DNA from: Ruminococcaceae bacterium UBA3329
Lineage (GTDB): Bacteria; Bacillota; Clostridia; Oscillospirales; Acutalibacteraceae
Direction of reading: 5' to 3'
NCBI GenBank assembly: GCA_002361875.1
Contig: DERX01000007.1
Location: 1-27,449 of the forward strand
DNA: 27,449 nucleotides
The notes under the pieces were generated by a model that saw only the letters and a list, made by a program, of their open reading frames with translations, was not told the DNA's origin and ran no database searches. The number at the start of each line of letters is the position of its first letter. The stretch's first letter is position 1. Both the position numbers and the translations under genes were made by a program. Positions 15,753-23,729 of this stretch are shown here, one piece after another.

Positions 15753-17171
15753 TTATATATTTTTTTGAATTGCTTTGCAGAATTTGCCGTATGCGTTTTC
15801 CCATTCAGCTGTATTCTGCGGATTATACTGCTTTACATTTTCCTGTGCCTTTATTACGGCTCTGCCCTCGTCAATGTCTTTTATATCGCCCAAAGCTATT
15901 AACTGTAACATAATATTTCCTATTGCGGTTGCCTCCGCAGGGCCTGCAATAACAGGAATTCCAAGACTGTCCGCAGTCATTTGGCATAAAAGCGGGTCTT
16001 TCGTTCCGCCGCCGAGAAGATGAAGAATCTCAAATTCTCTGCCAGTATTTTCCGAAATCCCGTTAATCGCAAATTTATATTTCATTGCAAGACTTTCGTA
16101 AATACAGCGGATAAGCGCACCGTCATTTTCGGGAACACTCTGCCCCGTTCTTCTGCAATAGTCCGATATTTTTTCGGGCATTGCGCCGACACCTGCAAAT
16201 TCAGGTGCATCAGGGTCGATAAAGCAGGCAAACGGCTCTGCCTTTCTTGCAAGCTGTTCCATATCGTTAAATGAATAATCCTTGCCTGCCGCTCGGAAAT
16301 TACGTCTAATCTCCTGTATAAGCCATAGTCCGCTGATGTTTTTAAGGTAATTTACCTTTCCGTTTGCGCCAAGCTCATTTGAAAGCTCGTCGGTCATACT
16401 CTTTTCGGTAAGTATAGCTTCGTCACATTCACAGCCTATGAGCGACCATGTTCCGCAGGATAAAAACGCACTGCATTTATTTTTGTCGGCAGGCATTGCG
16501 GCAACGGCGCACTGCGTGTCGTGCCCTGCCACACGGATAATTTTTATGCCGTTGTATTCGCCCGCTACAGTGCAGACATCTGTGAGCGGTTGTAAAATTT
16601 CGGTATTTACGCCTGAAAGAGCGGCTATGTCATAATTCCAGCACTTGTTCGCAAAATCGTACATCTGCGAGGTTGAAACTATTGTTTTTTCCGCCGCCTT
16701 ACTGCCACCCAGCGCCCAAACGAACAAATCGGGCATAAACAAGAGTGTTTCTGCACCCTTTTTGTCCTCTGCCGTCAGCTGAAACAGAGTGTTTATGTTC
16801 ATAATCTGATTGCCTGTTGCCTTATAAAGCTCGGCAGGTGAAATTTTTTCAAATATTTTTTGGGGCATACCGTTTGTGCGGTTATCGCGGTAATGCACCG
16901 GTAAGCCTAAAAGATTGCCGTTTTTATCTAACAAGCCGTAATCAACACCCCACGTGTCAAAGGCGAGTGAATCGACTTCGCCGCACATTTCGACAGCCTT
17001 TTTTACTTCTCCTAAAAGATAAGGAAAATTCCAGCACAGTTTGCCGTTCTCTGTCACGGGTATATTTTCAAATCTGTGAATTTCTTTATATTTAAGAGTT
17101 TTCCCGTCATATTCCGCTTTTATTGCCCTGCCCGTAGATGCGCCGAAATCGAATGCGAGAACACGGCTCAT
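15753..17171 (-). CDS. FGGY sugar kinase, rhamnulokinase type, probable L-fuculokinase
   Basis: ATP-dependent kinase expected to make L-fuculose 1-phosphate. The 472-residue FGGY protein begins AFDFGASTGRAI (phosphate-1 motif), then DTWGVDYGLLD and VHYRDNRT. The second half has VAGHDTQCAVAA, SCGTWSLIG and LLGGGTKDPLLCQMTADSLG with the adenosine-binding glycines. By residue pattern it resembles RhaB more than classical FucK, but it lies among fucA, fucU and fucI, with no rhamnose isomerase or aldolase present, so L-fuculose is the likely substrate. The ATG overlaps the fucU stop by 4 bp (ATGA). RhaB-type kinases can phosphorylate both L-rhamnulose and L-fuculose, so the symbol is left open. 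Confidence 0.9.
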   Translation of the reverse strand: MSRVLAFDFGASTGRAIKAEYDGKTLKYKEIHRFENIPVTENGKLCWNFPYLLGEVKKAVEMCGEVDSLAFDTWGVDYGLLDKNGNLLGLPVHYRDNRTNGMPQKIFEKISPAELYKATGNQIMNINTLFQLTAEDKKGAETLLFMPDLFVWALGGSKAAEKTIVSTSQMYDFANKCWNYDIAALSGVNTEILQPLTDVCTVAGEYNGIKIIRVAGHDTQCAVAAMPADKNKCSAFLSCGTWSLIGCECDEAILTEKSMTDELSNELGANGKVNYLKNISGLWLIQEIRRNFRAAGKDYSFNDMEQLARKAEPFACFIDPDAPEFAGVGAMPEKISDYCRRTGQSVPENDGALIRCIYESLAMKYKFAINGISENTGREFEILHLLGGGTKDPLLCQMTADSLGIPVIAGPAEATAIGNIMLQLIALGDIKDIDEGRAVIKAQENVKQYNPQNTAEWENAYGKFCKAIQKNI

Positions 17172-17608
17172 TGGGTGACAACCCCTTTCTTGAGAAGCAC
17201 ATTTGCATATATTGCGGTTTCGCCTGTTGCAATTATGAGATAAGCATTTTTTGCTCTCTCATAAAATGCAAAACGCTCGGTCATTTCTATTTCGTGATGG
17301 TCGGGTTCGTGCTTTTGGAATATTTTCTCGTATTCCTGCCAAATTTCGGGAGTGGGGCAGTTGTCGCCCGGCACTACCTCCATTAAAGCTACGGGCTTTT
17401 CGGTGTATCTGTCAAGGGGAATAAGGCTTAAAACAGCGTCTAAAATTTCTGCCGTTCCGTGACCGTCAGCCCTGACTACTACCGCATTTTTGCCCACACT
17501 CTCGGCCGGGAAATTGCCGTCTGCAATAACCAATTCGTCGCCGTGCCCCATTTCGCAAAGCGCCTTTAAAAGCTCTGGTGAAATAATAGGTGAGATTCCT
17601 TTAAGCAT
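17168..17608 (-). CDS. fucU: L-fucose mutarotase (RbsD/FucU family)
   Basis: Cytoplasmic enzyme that interconverts alpha- and beta-L-fucose so the isomerase receives its preferred anomer. The 146-residue protein opens MLKGISPIISPELLKAL and has His22 in MGHGDELVIADGNFP, the conserved catalytic His of the family, and the FucU-type end segment RFAFYERAKNAYLIIATGE. The open frame extends to 17731, but that part lies within the end of fucA. ATG 17608 follows GGAG with good spacing. It sits 10 bp after the fucA stop and overlaps the kinase by 4 bp. Confidence 0.94.
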   Translation of the reverse strand: MLKGISPIISPELLKALCEMGHGDELVIADGNFPAESVGKNAVVVRADGHGTAEILDAVLSLIPLDRYTEKPVALMEVVPGDNCPTPEIWQEYEKIFQKHEPDHHEIEMTERFAFYERAKNAYLIIATGETAIYANVLLKKGVVTQ

Positions 17609-17618
17609 AATTTTCTCC

Positions 17619-18329
17619 TCAGTCTTTTTTATGTAAAATCGGGTCGTCCCCGTTAAAGGTCTTGTAACCGGGGTGTCTTCCTGTAACTCTGTAATAGCCA
17701 CGAAGGTCAATAAGCTTTTGAATATTTTCACGGCTTATATCGTGACTGCCGCCGAGAATAACTGCGTTAATCGTAATTTTAGCCCAAAGCTCAAGGCTTT
17801 CCATTCTGTAAAATGCCGTTACAACATCACTGCCCACTGCAAGCGCACCGTGGTTTTCAAGAAGCATAACATCGTGCTCCTGGAGGTACGGCTCAATTGC
17901 GTCGGGTACTTCGGTTGTGGATGGCGTCCCGTAAGGAGTAAGCGGAACTGCGCCGATAACGGCCACATCCTCAATCATATTGTACATATCCATTGCCTTG
18001 TGCGCTACGGCAAAGCCTGTTGCTCCCGGAGGGTGTGCGTGAATGACGCTCATTACGTCGGGGCGCTTGTCGTAACAGCGCAGGTGCATTTTAATTTCGC
18101 TTGAAGGACGAAGCCCCTCTGCCGCTTCAAGCACATTGCCTTTACTGTCAATGCGTATAAGCTTTTCGGGGGTGATAAAGGATTTACTCATACCCGTGGG
18201 TGTGGCAAGAATTGTTCCGTCGTCGAGCTTTACGCTGACATTACCGTCATTCGCCGCAACCCAGCCGAGCTGCCACATTTTATGGCAAATGTCGCACACA
18301 AGGGCTTTTTGTTCTTCTATATTACTCAT
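17619..18329 (-). CDS. fucA: L-fuculose-1-phosphate aldolase (class II)
   Basis: Zinc-dependent aldolase that cleaves L-fuculose 1-phosphate to dihydroxyacetone phosphate and L-lactaldehyde. From the chosen start (236 residues) the catalytic Glu78 and zinc ligands His97, His99 and His160 align with E. coli FucA Glu73, His92, His94 and His155 at a constant offset of five. The motifs are RPSSEIKMH, VIHAHPPG and LENHGAL. The substrate-binding NDGNVSVK and PTGMSKS segments are also present. The frame is open to 18362, but ATG 18329 has AAAGG at suitable spacing. It is the first gene of the fuc operon. In this RhaB-type context, cleavage of rhamnulose 1-phosphate is a less likely alternative. Confidence 0.93.
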   Translation of the reverse strand: MSNIEEQKALVCDICHKMWQLGWVAANDGNVSVKLDDGTILATPTGMSKSFITPEKLIRIDSKGNVLEAAEGLRPSSEIKMHLRCYDKRPDVMSVIHAHPPGATGFAVAHKAMDMYNMIEDVAVIGAVPLTPYGTPSTTEVPDAIEPYLQEHDVMLLENHGALAVGSDVVTAFYRMESLELWAKITINAVILGGSHDISRENIQKLIDLRGYYRVTGRHPGYKTFNGDDPILHKKD

Positions 18330-18343
18330 TATACTGCCTTTCC

Positions 18344-18362
18344 GTGCCGTTTGTATCGGCAC
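18344..18362 (-). other. Small hairpin in the fuc mRNA leader
   Basis: GTGCCG and CGGCAC (18344-18349 with 18357-18362) form a 6-bp stem with a 7-base loop, ending a few bases before the fucA ribosome-binding site. It might influence initiation or mRNA stability, or be incidental. Confidence 0.3.
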
Positions 18363-18387
18363 TTAAATATTTATATATGTAATTGTT

Positions 18388-18416
18388 ATTTTACCACAAA
18401 TAATATGCTCTTTCAA
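18388..18416 (-). promoter_or_regulatory. Probable sigma-A promoter of the fuc operon
   Basis: On the minus strand TTGAAA (18416-18411) and TAAAAT (18393-18388) are separated by 17 bp. The mRNA would start near 18381, about 50 bases before fucA. No repressor palindrome or cre-like site was recognised next to it. Confidence 0.6.
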
Positions 18417-18510
18417 TTGTCATTGATTATATAATTTGACTAATACAATTGTATATAATTTTATATTGCTTTTCACAATTTGCAGTGATATTATTAAATT
18501 GGTGGTAGAT

Positions 18511-19038
18511 ATGATTTTTGCGGAAACTAAAACGCTTACCGACACGGTATGCAAATATGTGCCTTTTGAAAAGCTGAATATTAAATCAGATGTTTGCAAG
18601 GATTTCAAAGGACTTGCGTATGATGCAGATTTTGTCGGAATTTCAACCGAAAGCAGTGACACATTCAACTTTGAGGTAAGCGAAAACGAAATTATAATAT
18701 TCTTTTTCAATGACCATATTCATTTTGAGGATTATACTTCCGATTTAGATGACGGTGAGCCTGATTATGTTCAGCGTGCTGATGAATTTCTCAACAAGCT
18801 GTTTACTCTTCCCATTGAACTTCACAGCACATTCAAAGGGAATAAAATTATCCGCAGTGAAAGTTTTTTTATTACCGAAAAGGGCAAAGAAAGCTGTGCA
18901 GGCAAAACCTTTATGTCTGCAGGGCTTAAAAATGTTTTAAAAAAGAAAACGAAGCGTACCGAAACAAAAATATTTGACCGCACGCTTGAAAAGTTTGTAA
19001 ATACAGACAATATTTTGAATAACAGTATTCTTGATTGA
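18511..19038 (+). CDS. Hypothetical protein, acidic, 175 residues
   Basis: Not recognised. The longest frame starts at 18436, but ATG 18511 is preceded by GGTGG at five bases, and a plausible promoter (TTGCTT-17-TATTAT at 18466-18494) would start transcription after the earlier start codon, so the shorter form is chosen. There is no signal peptide or membrane helix. It has an acidic middle (about 60-95, several Asp/Glu runs such as DYTSDLDDGEPD) and a basic stretch at about 146-155 (LKKKTKRTETK). It is followed 50 bp later by the membrane protein gene and they probably form one transcript ending at the terminator near 20000. Confidence 0.65.
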   Translation: MIFAETKTLTDTVCKYVPFEKLNIKSDVCKDFKGLAYDADFVGISTESSDTFNFEVSENEIIIFFFNDHIHFEDYTSDLDDGEPDYVQRADEFLNKLFTLPIELHSTFKGNKIIRSESFFITEKGKESCAGKTFMSAGLKNVLKKKTKRTETKIFDRTLEKFVNTDNILNNSILD

Positions 19039-19088
19039 CAGCGAAATAAATATGTGTTTTGATATAAAAAACTGTGATGAGGTGTGTT

Positions 19089-19958
19089 ATGAGGTATTTA
19101 ACAATTCAGAGGAACAAAAGCTTTGTTGCCTGTCTTATGAAGGTCAAGGTTTATATTGAAGACCCGAATTCAAGCGAAATTAAAATTCAGGGCGTTTCGT
19201 GCAGGAAAATCGGCGAGCTTAAAAACGGCGAACAGCAAACCTTTATGATTGGCGATGAAAAGCTTCGCATTTATGTTATTGCGGATAAACTCAGCAAAAA
19301 CTATTGCTGTGATTTTTACGAAGTCCCCGAGGGCGCTGAAAATATTTTCCTTTCGGGCGCATGTAAATACAACCCCTTAAACGGCAACGCTTTCCGCTTT
19401 GACGGTATTCCCACCGAGGAAATGAAATACCGCAGAAAAAAAGGTAGGAAAAATGGCATTAAAGTTTTTATTGTTGCACTTGTAATCGGTATTATTATCG
19501 GTCTTGTAACATCTTTAGCGCCGCTTTTTATTACGCCCGACGCCAAGGAATTTACTAAAAACGGTATTTCGATTACTCTTAACGAACACTTTATAGAGGA
19601 AAGCTATGACGACTTTGACGCAGTTTACAATTCGGGCAGTATAACTGTGTTTATGAGAAGTGAAAAATTCGGCGGTGATAAAGAATTTGCCGCTATGACC
19701 CCTGACGAATACTGCGATACCCTTATTGAAATAAACGAAATAAATGCTTCTGTTAAGCACAAAGACGGTTTAACCTATTACGAATACAGCTTTCTTTCAG
19801 ACCAAAGCATAAATTGCCGTTGCTTATGCTTTGTCTATAAAACAAGCGACAGCTTTTGGCTTATTCAGTTCGCGGTAGAGGAAAGCGATTACAGCCTTTA
19901 CGAAGAAGATATTTTCACCTACGCAAAGTCTGTTAAATTTGAAAACTTCGAAATATAA
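19089..19958 (+). CDS. Hypothetical single-pass membrane protein with two globular domains
   Basis: Family not recognised. About 289 residues. ATG 19089 is chosen because GAGGTG lies four bases before it; the GTG at 19074 precedes that site. Residues 1-115 are predominantly beta-type with a conserved-looking core (KVKVYIEDP, CRKIGELKNGEQQTFMIG, VIADKLSKNYC). A basic patch KYRRKKGRKNG then precedes one long hydrophobic helix at about 118-138, giving a cytoplasmic N-terminus by the positive-inside rule. The outer part (about 145-289) has the pattern of a small PsbP/DcrB-like sandwich (ISITLNEHF, TPDEYCDTLI, SFWLIQFAV, YAKSVKF); this is inference. It lies downstream of the 175-residue hypothetical and is closed by a strong terminator. 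Confidence 0.75.
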   Translation: MRYLTIQRNKSFVACLMKVKVYIEDPNSSEIKIQGVSCRKIGELKNGEQQTFMIGDEKLRIYVIADKLSKNYCCDFYEVPEGAENIFLSGACKYNPLNGNAFRFDGIPTEEMKYRRKKGRKNGIKVFIVALVIGIIIGLVTSLAPLFITPDAKEFTKNGISITLNEHFIEESYDDFDAVYNSGSITVFMRSEKFGGDKEFAAMTPDEYCDTLIEINEINASVKHKDGLTYYEYSFLSDQSINCRCLCFVYKTSDSFWLIQFAVEESDYSLYEEDIFTYAKSVKFENFEI

Positions 19959-19979
19959 ATATATAAAGGCATATTTTTA

Positions 19980-20016
19980 AAGGACAGGTTTCACCGTGAA
20001 CCTGTCCTTATTTTTT
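19980..20016 (+). terminator. Strong terminator after the hypothetical gene pair
   Basis: AAGGACAGGTT (19980-19990) pairs exactly with AACCTGTCCTT (19999-20009), followed by A and six T. Confidence 0.85.
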
Positions 20017-20037
20017 ACATTTTTCGGTGTGCACATT

Positions 20038-20300
20038 GTAGGGTGCGATGTTATTCCCCTTTTAGGGGAAATGTCAGCAAAGCTGACAAAAGGGTATTGG
20101 CAAAGCCGTAACTCGGCGCACCGTAGCAATATTTATATAATTCGGAACATTTTATTTTGGAATGCCGAGGTCGTCATTCCCTACAAAATGGTTCAATCCT
20201 TGGGGCGGACATTTTGCAGACCGTATTTTTCGGCGGGCGTGGTTTCTCACCTGCAACATCAAATCGTAGGGGCGAATGCCCTTTCATCCGCCCGCAAAGT
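20038..20300. repeat. Cluster of modular hairpin repeats, non-coding
   Basis: This fills most of the gap between two convergent genes. Unit 1 (20042-20122) has outer arms GGTGCG/CGCACC enclosing three perfect hairpins: TTCCCCT/AGGGGAA (20054-20070), TGTCAGC/GCTGACA (20072-20088) and GCCG/CGGC (20105-20117). Unit 2 is GGAATG/CATTCC (20159-20180), ending in CCCTAC. Unit 3 is a GTAGGGGCG... stem (about 20266-20293). GTAGGG or CCCTAC borders recur. No gene is present. These look like degraded copies of dispersed palindromes common in gut Clostridia genomes (general knowledge, not checked). Confidence 0.6.
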
Positions 20301-20351
20301 TATCTGCAATTTATGTCCGCCGAACACCTGCAACCTCATCCTACTCTTTTT

Positions 20352-22052
20352 TTACATCAATTCCGATTTATCAAAAGTTTCGAGCCATTTTGCCGCCTCT
20401 TCGCAGACTGATTTCAGTGTTTCCCCGTCAAACGGGCTTTCAAGTCCCGAATCCTTTACAAGGTCGGTAAATTTCTTTGTCCCTGCAAAGCCGACAAGCT
20501 TTTTGTAACTTTCCCAAGCCGTGTTTTCATCCTTTTGAATAAGCGCCCAAAATTCCAAAGCCACTGTCTGCGCAAAGCAATAGTCAATATAATAAAACGG
20601 GCTTGAATAAATGTGGTGCTGGCGTTGCCAAGCGCACCCGTCACCGTAGAACGGAATTTCGCCAAGCTTTATCCACGGCATATAAATTCCCGTAAGCTCT
20701 TTCCACGCATCGTCACGCTGTTCGGGAGTCAATTCCGGGTGCTCGTAAACTATATGCTGAAAATGGTCAACCATTGTGCCGTACGGAATAAACTTTATTG
20801 CAGCAGCTAAGTGGCTATACTTAAATTTGTCCGCCTCATCACCGTAAAACTCCCCAGCCGCTTTCCATGCGAAAAACTCCATTGACATTGAATGAATTTC
20901 ACAGGATTCCATTGTGGGTGAGCGAAGAGCCGCAGGGAAAATATTTCTTGCGGTGTAGCCTGCAAAAGCGTGCCCTGCCTCGTGCGTTACCGTTTCGACA
21001 TCGTCGGATGTGCCGTTGAAATTTGCAAATATAAATTCAGCCTTGTAATCGGGAATTTCAATGCAGTAACCGCCCTGTGCCTTACCCTTTTTGCTGAGAA
21101 CGTCAAGCAGTTCGTTTTCAAACATAAAATCAATAAATTCCGCTGTTTCGGGCGACAGCTCGTGATAAAACTTTTTGGCTGTTTTTAAAATGTCGTCTGC
21201 ACTTCCGCAGGGCTTCGGGTTGCCGCTCCTGAACATCAGCGCAGAATCGGCATAGTTAAGCGGATATTCCTTGCCTATTCTTTCGGCGGTTTCGCGGTAG
21301 ATTTTGTCGGCAAGCGGGACTAAATATTTCTGCACGGCAGTCCTGAATTTTGCCACATCTTCTTTATTGTAGCTGTTTCTTCTCATTCGGTAATAGCCGA
21401 GAGTTGTGAAATCCTCGAACCCGAGCTTTTTGGCGATTTTGTCACGCAAGCAAACCAACTCATCATAAAGGCGGTCAAGCTCCGCCTTGTTTTCCTTATA
21501 AAAATTGCCCTCTGCCGTCCAAGCCTGTAAGCGGATTTCATCGTCCGCCGACTGCTTATAAGGTGCTAACTGTGAAACGGTGCAAATTTCGCCCCTAAAG
21601 TCAATCTGCGCCGACGCTAACAGCTTTTCGTATTCAGTTGCAAGCTTATTTTCTTCCTGCAAATCGGCAACAATCTCCGGTGAAAATGTTTTCAGCTCCA
21701 TTTCTTCGTTGACAAACATAAGCTCGCCGTATTTTTCGGTAAATTCCACTCTGAACGGGCTTTCCAGCAACGCTTTTGTCATCATTTGGAAATATTCCGA
21801 GAGCACAGGCAAACTTTCGTCCAAAAACTCCTGCTCTTTGTCATAATATTCGTCAAGCGTATTTACAGTGTGACGGATATAAACAAGGGCAGACTGTGTT
21901 TCAACTGTATCGCAAATCTTACCGTACTCGGCAAAAGCGCTGTCCGCCTCCTCAAAGGTTTTTGCGGACTTAAATTTTTCAACTGTTTTAATGATTTCAT
22001 CCTCTAACTTTTGTGTATCAAGATGCACATACTGCATTTCGTTAAAATTCAT
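20352..22052 (-). CDS. M3-family oligoendopeptidase (PepF-like)
   Basis: Cytoplasmic zinc metallopeptidase that trims short peptides. The 566-residue protein carries the gluzincin motif HEAGH at 357-361 and the downstream Glu ligand region MESCEIHSMSME (about 381-392), followed by GEIPFYGDGCAWQRQHHIYSSPFYYIDY, the conserved M3 C-terminal substrate-binding segment. It has no signal peptide. Its length matches the M3B oligoendopeptidase F group. ATG 22052 follows AAGGAAG at good spacing. It is probably monocistronic with its own promoter; no clear terminator was found after it, only the hairpin repeats. Confidence 0.92.
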   Translation of the reverse strand: MNFNEMQYVHLDTQKLEDEIIKTVEKFKSAKTFEEADSAFAEYGKICDTVETQSALVYIRHTVNTLDEYYDKEQEFLDESLPVLSEYFQMMTKALLESPFRVEFTEKYGELMFVNEEMELKTFSPEIVADLQEENKLATEYEKLLASAQIDFRGEICTVSQLAPYKQSADDEIRLQAWTAEGNFYKENKAELDRLYDELVCLRDKIAKKLGFEDFTTLGYYRMRRNSYNKEDVAKFRTAVQKYLVPLADKIYRETAERIGKEYPLNYADSALMFRSGNPKPCGSADDILKTAKKFYHELSPETAEFIDFMFENELLDVLSKKGKAQGGYCIEIPDYKAEFIFANFNGTSDDVETVTHEAGHAFAGYTARNIFPAALRSPTMESCEIHSMSMEFFAWKAAGEFYGDEADKFKYSHLAAAIKFIPYGTMVDHFQHIVYEHPELTPEQRDDAWKELTGIYMPWIKLGEIPFYGDGCAWQRQHHIYSSPFYYIDYCFAQTVALEFWALIQKDENTAWESYKKLVGFAGTKKFTDLVKDSGLESPFDGETLKSVCEEAAKWLETFDKSELM

Positions 22053-22084
22053 ATTTTTAAACTTCCTTTACATAAACTGTATAA

Positions 22085-22113
22085 ATTATAAAAGCTTTGC
22101 TCTGTTTTTTCAA
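22085..22113 (-). promoter_or_regulatory. Sigma-A promoter of the oligoendopeptidase gene
   Basis: TTGAAA (22113-22108) and TATAAT (22090-22085) on the minus strand with exactly 17 bp between them, about 30 bases before the start codon. Confidence 0.7.
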
Positions 22114-22125
22114 GTATATTTTGGC

Positions 22126-22153
22126 GAAAAAAACACCCCGAAAAAATCGGGGT
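22126..22153 (-). terminator. Terminator of mscL
   Basis: CACCCCGA and TCGGGGTG (22134-22153) form a perfect stem with a short A/T loop. Seven T follow on the minus strand. It separates mscL from the promoter of the next gene. Confidence 0.85.
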
Positions 22154-22166
22154 GAAAATCTTAAAT

Positions 22167-22652
22167 TCATTCTGCAATTTCCGATGTGCAATGCGGACAG
22201 CGTGTTGCGTCAATGGCAATTTCGCTCTTGCAGTAGGGGCAAACCTTTGTTGTAGGTGCAGCCGGAGCTTCTGTCTCTTCTTTTTTGGCAGAGTGCTTAA
22301 GCGTGTTAATTCCTTTAATGAAAAGGAAGATAACAAAAGCCATAATAAGGAAATTGATTACCGCGTCAAGGAAGTTACCGTATGTAAGCACATTTTTGCC
22401 CGCGGCAACAGCCGCCTCAGCTGTAGCGTAAACCTCATTTTCAGCTGCTCCGAATACAATAAACTTATCTGCAAAGCTGATTCCGCCCGTAAGCAGACCT
22501 ATCAACGGCATTACAACATCGCTTACAAGCGAAGAAACGATTTTCTGAAAAGCACCGCCGATAATAACGCCGACTGCAAGGTCAATTACGTTGCCTTTCA
22601 TTGCAAATTCTTTAAATTCCTTGAGAAAGCCTTTTGCTTTACCCATTTTCAT
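22167..22652 (-). CDS. mscL: Large-conductance mechanosensitive channel with C-terminal zinc ribbon
   Basis: Membrane channel that opens under high tension to release solutes on osmotic downshock. The 161-residue protein has the hallmark FKEFAMKGNVIDLAVGVIIGGAF in TM1, a periplasmic loop, and TM2 LDAVINFLIMAFVIFLFIKGIN. Unlike the short E. coli protein (136 residues), it carries an Ala/Pro/Glu linker and a zinc ribbon with Cys138, Cys141, Cys152 and Cys155 (CPYC...CPHC). ATG 22652 is almost on top of the AGCAGG site; ATG 22646 two codons on has better spacing and may be the real start. The promoter lies in the gap after the radical SAM gene. Confidence 0.94.
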   Translation of the reverse strand: MKMGKAKGFLKEFKEFAMKGNVIDLAVGVIIGGAFQKIVSSLVSDVVMPLIGLLTGGISFADKFIVFGAAENEVYATAEAAVAAGKNVLTYGNFLDAVINFLIMAFVIFLFIKGINTLKHSAKKEETEAPAAPTTKVCPYCKSEIAIDATRCPHCTSEIAE

Positions 22653-22688
22653 ACCTGCTTTCTTTATTTTTATATAAATTACGAGGAT

Positions 22689-22716
22689 ATTTTAACATAA
22701 TTTTTAAATATTTCAA
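22689..22716 (-). promoter_or_regulatory. Probable sigma-A promoter of mscL
   Basis: TTGAAA (22716-22711) and TAAAAT (22694-22689) on the minus strand, 16 bp apart, placed directly after the stop codon of the radical SAM gene. Confidence 0.5.
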
Positions 22717-22720
22717 TATT

Positions 22721-23596
22721 TTATACGCCGAAATTATCGAATTTAGGTATAAAATCTGTATTTGCCGAAGATTTTTCCTGCATAAATCCGTTTTTTAAGC
22801 CGATTTCAAAAAAATAATCCACAATTTTGTCATATTCCACCGTAAAAAGCCGTCTGTTAATTTCTTTATGTTTTTTCGCATCGGCAAAAGGCGTGTATTG
22901 GCTCATAAGGCTCACAAAAGTGTCTTCACCCAGATTTTCCTTAATCCAAAGCAAAATTTTTTTGCTGTCATTCAAGTTTGACGGCAAAACAAGATGCCGC
23001 ACTAAAAGTCCTTTTTTCATAATTCCGTTTTGAAATTCACATTCACCTGTTTGCCGTTTCATTTCAAGGAGCGCTTTTGAAGTTTTTTCAAAATAATCGG
23101 GACAGGAGGCGTATTTTAGCGACACCTCTTTGTCATAATATTTAACATCGGGTAAATAAACATCAATAAGCCCGTCAAATTTTCGGAGAGTTTCCACACT
23201 GTCATAGCCCGAACTGTTATAAACCACGGGAACTGTGGGCTTGTATATCTCCAAAGCGGAAATAATACTGTCGGCAAAATGTGTGGGGTTTACAAGGTCA
23301 ATGCACGAACAGCCATCGTTTTGGAGCTCTTTGAAAATCTCCGCAAGGCGCATTACACTTATTTTTTTGCCGTTATTCAAATGGCTTATTTCATAGTTTT
23401 GGCAGAAACAGCATTTTAAAGTACAGCCCGAAAAAAAGACTGCTCCCGCTCCACCTTCCCCTGCAATGCAAGGCTCTTCCCAAATATGCTTTGAAGCACG
23501 GGCAAGCACAGGCAAATTCGGCATTTTACAAAAGCCAAATCCCTCATTTTCATTCCGCTCTGCATTACACTGTCTTGGGCAAAGATTACAAATCAA
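22721..23596 (-). CDS. Radical SAM protein, PflX-like (COG1313 type)
   Basis: Putative radical SAM enzyme of the pyruvate formate-lyase-activating-like PflX group. CTLKCCFC gives the CX3CX2C motif for the SAM-binding 4Fe-4S cluster at about residues 58, 62 and 65. An N-terminal Cys set (CNLCPRQC plus FGFC) probably binds another metal or cluster. Family segments are WEEPCIAGEGGAGAVFFSGC and CQNYEIS. The frame opens at GTG 23605, but that GTG is part of the Shine-Dalgarno GAGGTG. TTG 23596, six bases after it, gives 291 residues and is preferred. It is divergent from coaX. No pyruvate formate-lyase is nearby, so its target protein or substrate is unknown. Confidence 0.88.
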   Translation of the reverse strand: MICNLCPRQCNAERNENEGFGFCKMPNLPVLARASKHIWEEPCIAGEGGAGAVFFSGCTLKCCFCQNYEISHLNNGKKISVMRLAEIFKELQNDGCSCIDLVNPTHFADSIISALEIYKPTVPVVYNSSGYDSVETLRKFDGLIDVYLPDVKYYDKEVSLKYASCPDYFEKTSKALLEMKRQTGECEFQNGIMKKGLLVRHLVLPSNLNDSKKILLWIKENLGEDTFVSLMSQYTPFADAKKHKEINRRLFTVEYDKIVDYFFEIGLKNGFMQEKSSANTDFIPKFDNFGV

Positions 23597-23637
23597 GCGT
23601 GTCACCTCACTTTAAACAGGATTTTACTTTATTAAAA

Positions 23638-23666
23638 AGTATACCATTTACATAAATCAAAAACAA
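23638..23666 (-). promoter_or_regulatory. Probable promoter of the radical SAM gene
   Basis: TTGTTT (23666-23661) and TATACT (23643-23638) on the minus strand with a 17-bp spacer. Confidence 0.5.
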
Positions 23667-23678
23667 GTGCATTTACTC

Positions 23679-23707
23679 TTGAAAAAAATATATGTAAAGT
23701 GTATAAT
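23679..23707 (+). promoter_or_regulatory. Sigma-A promoter of coaX
   Basis: TTGAAA (23679-23684) and TATAAT (23702-23707) with a 17-bp spacer, just upstream of GAGGTG and the coaX start codon. Confidence 0.75.
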
Positions 23708-23729
23708 ACATTTTCAGCGAGGTGATTGT

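Noticed and set aside
22152..22700. 182-residue plus-strand frame opposite mscL
   Set aside because: It is antisense to a clear MscL and Cys/Phe-rich by reverse complement; no ribosome-binding site.
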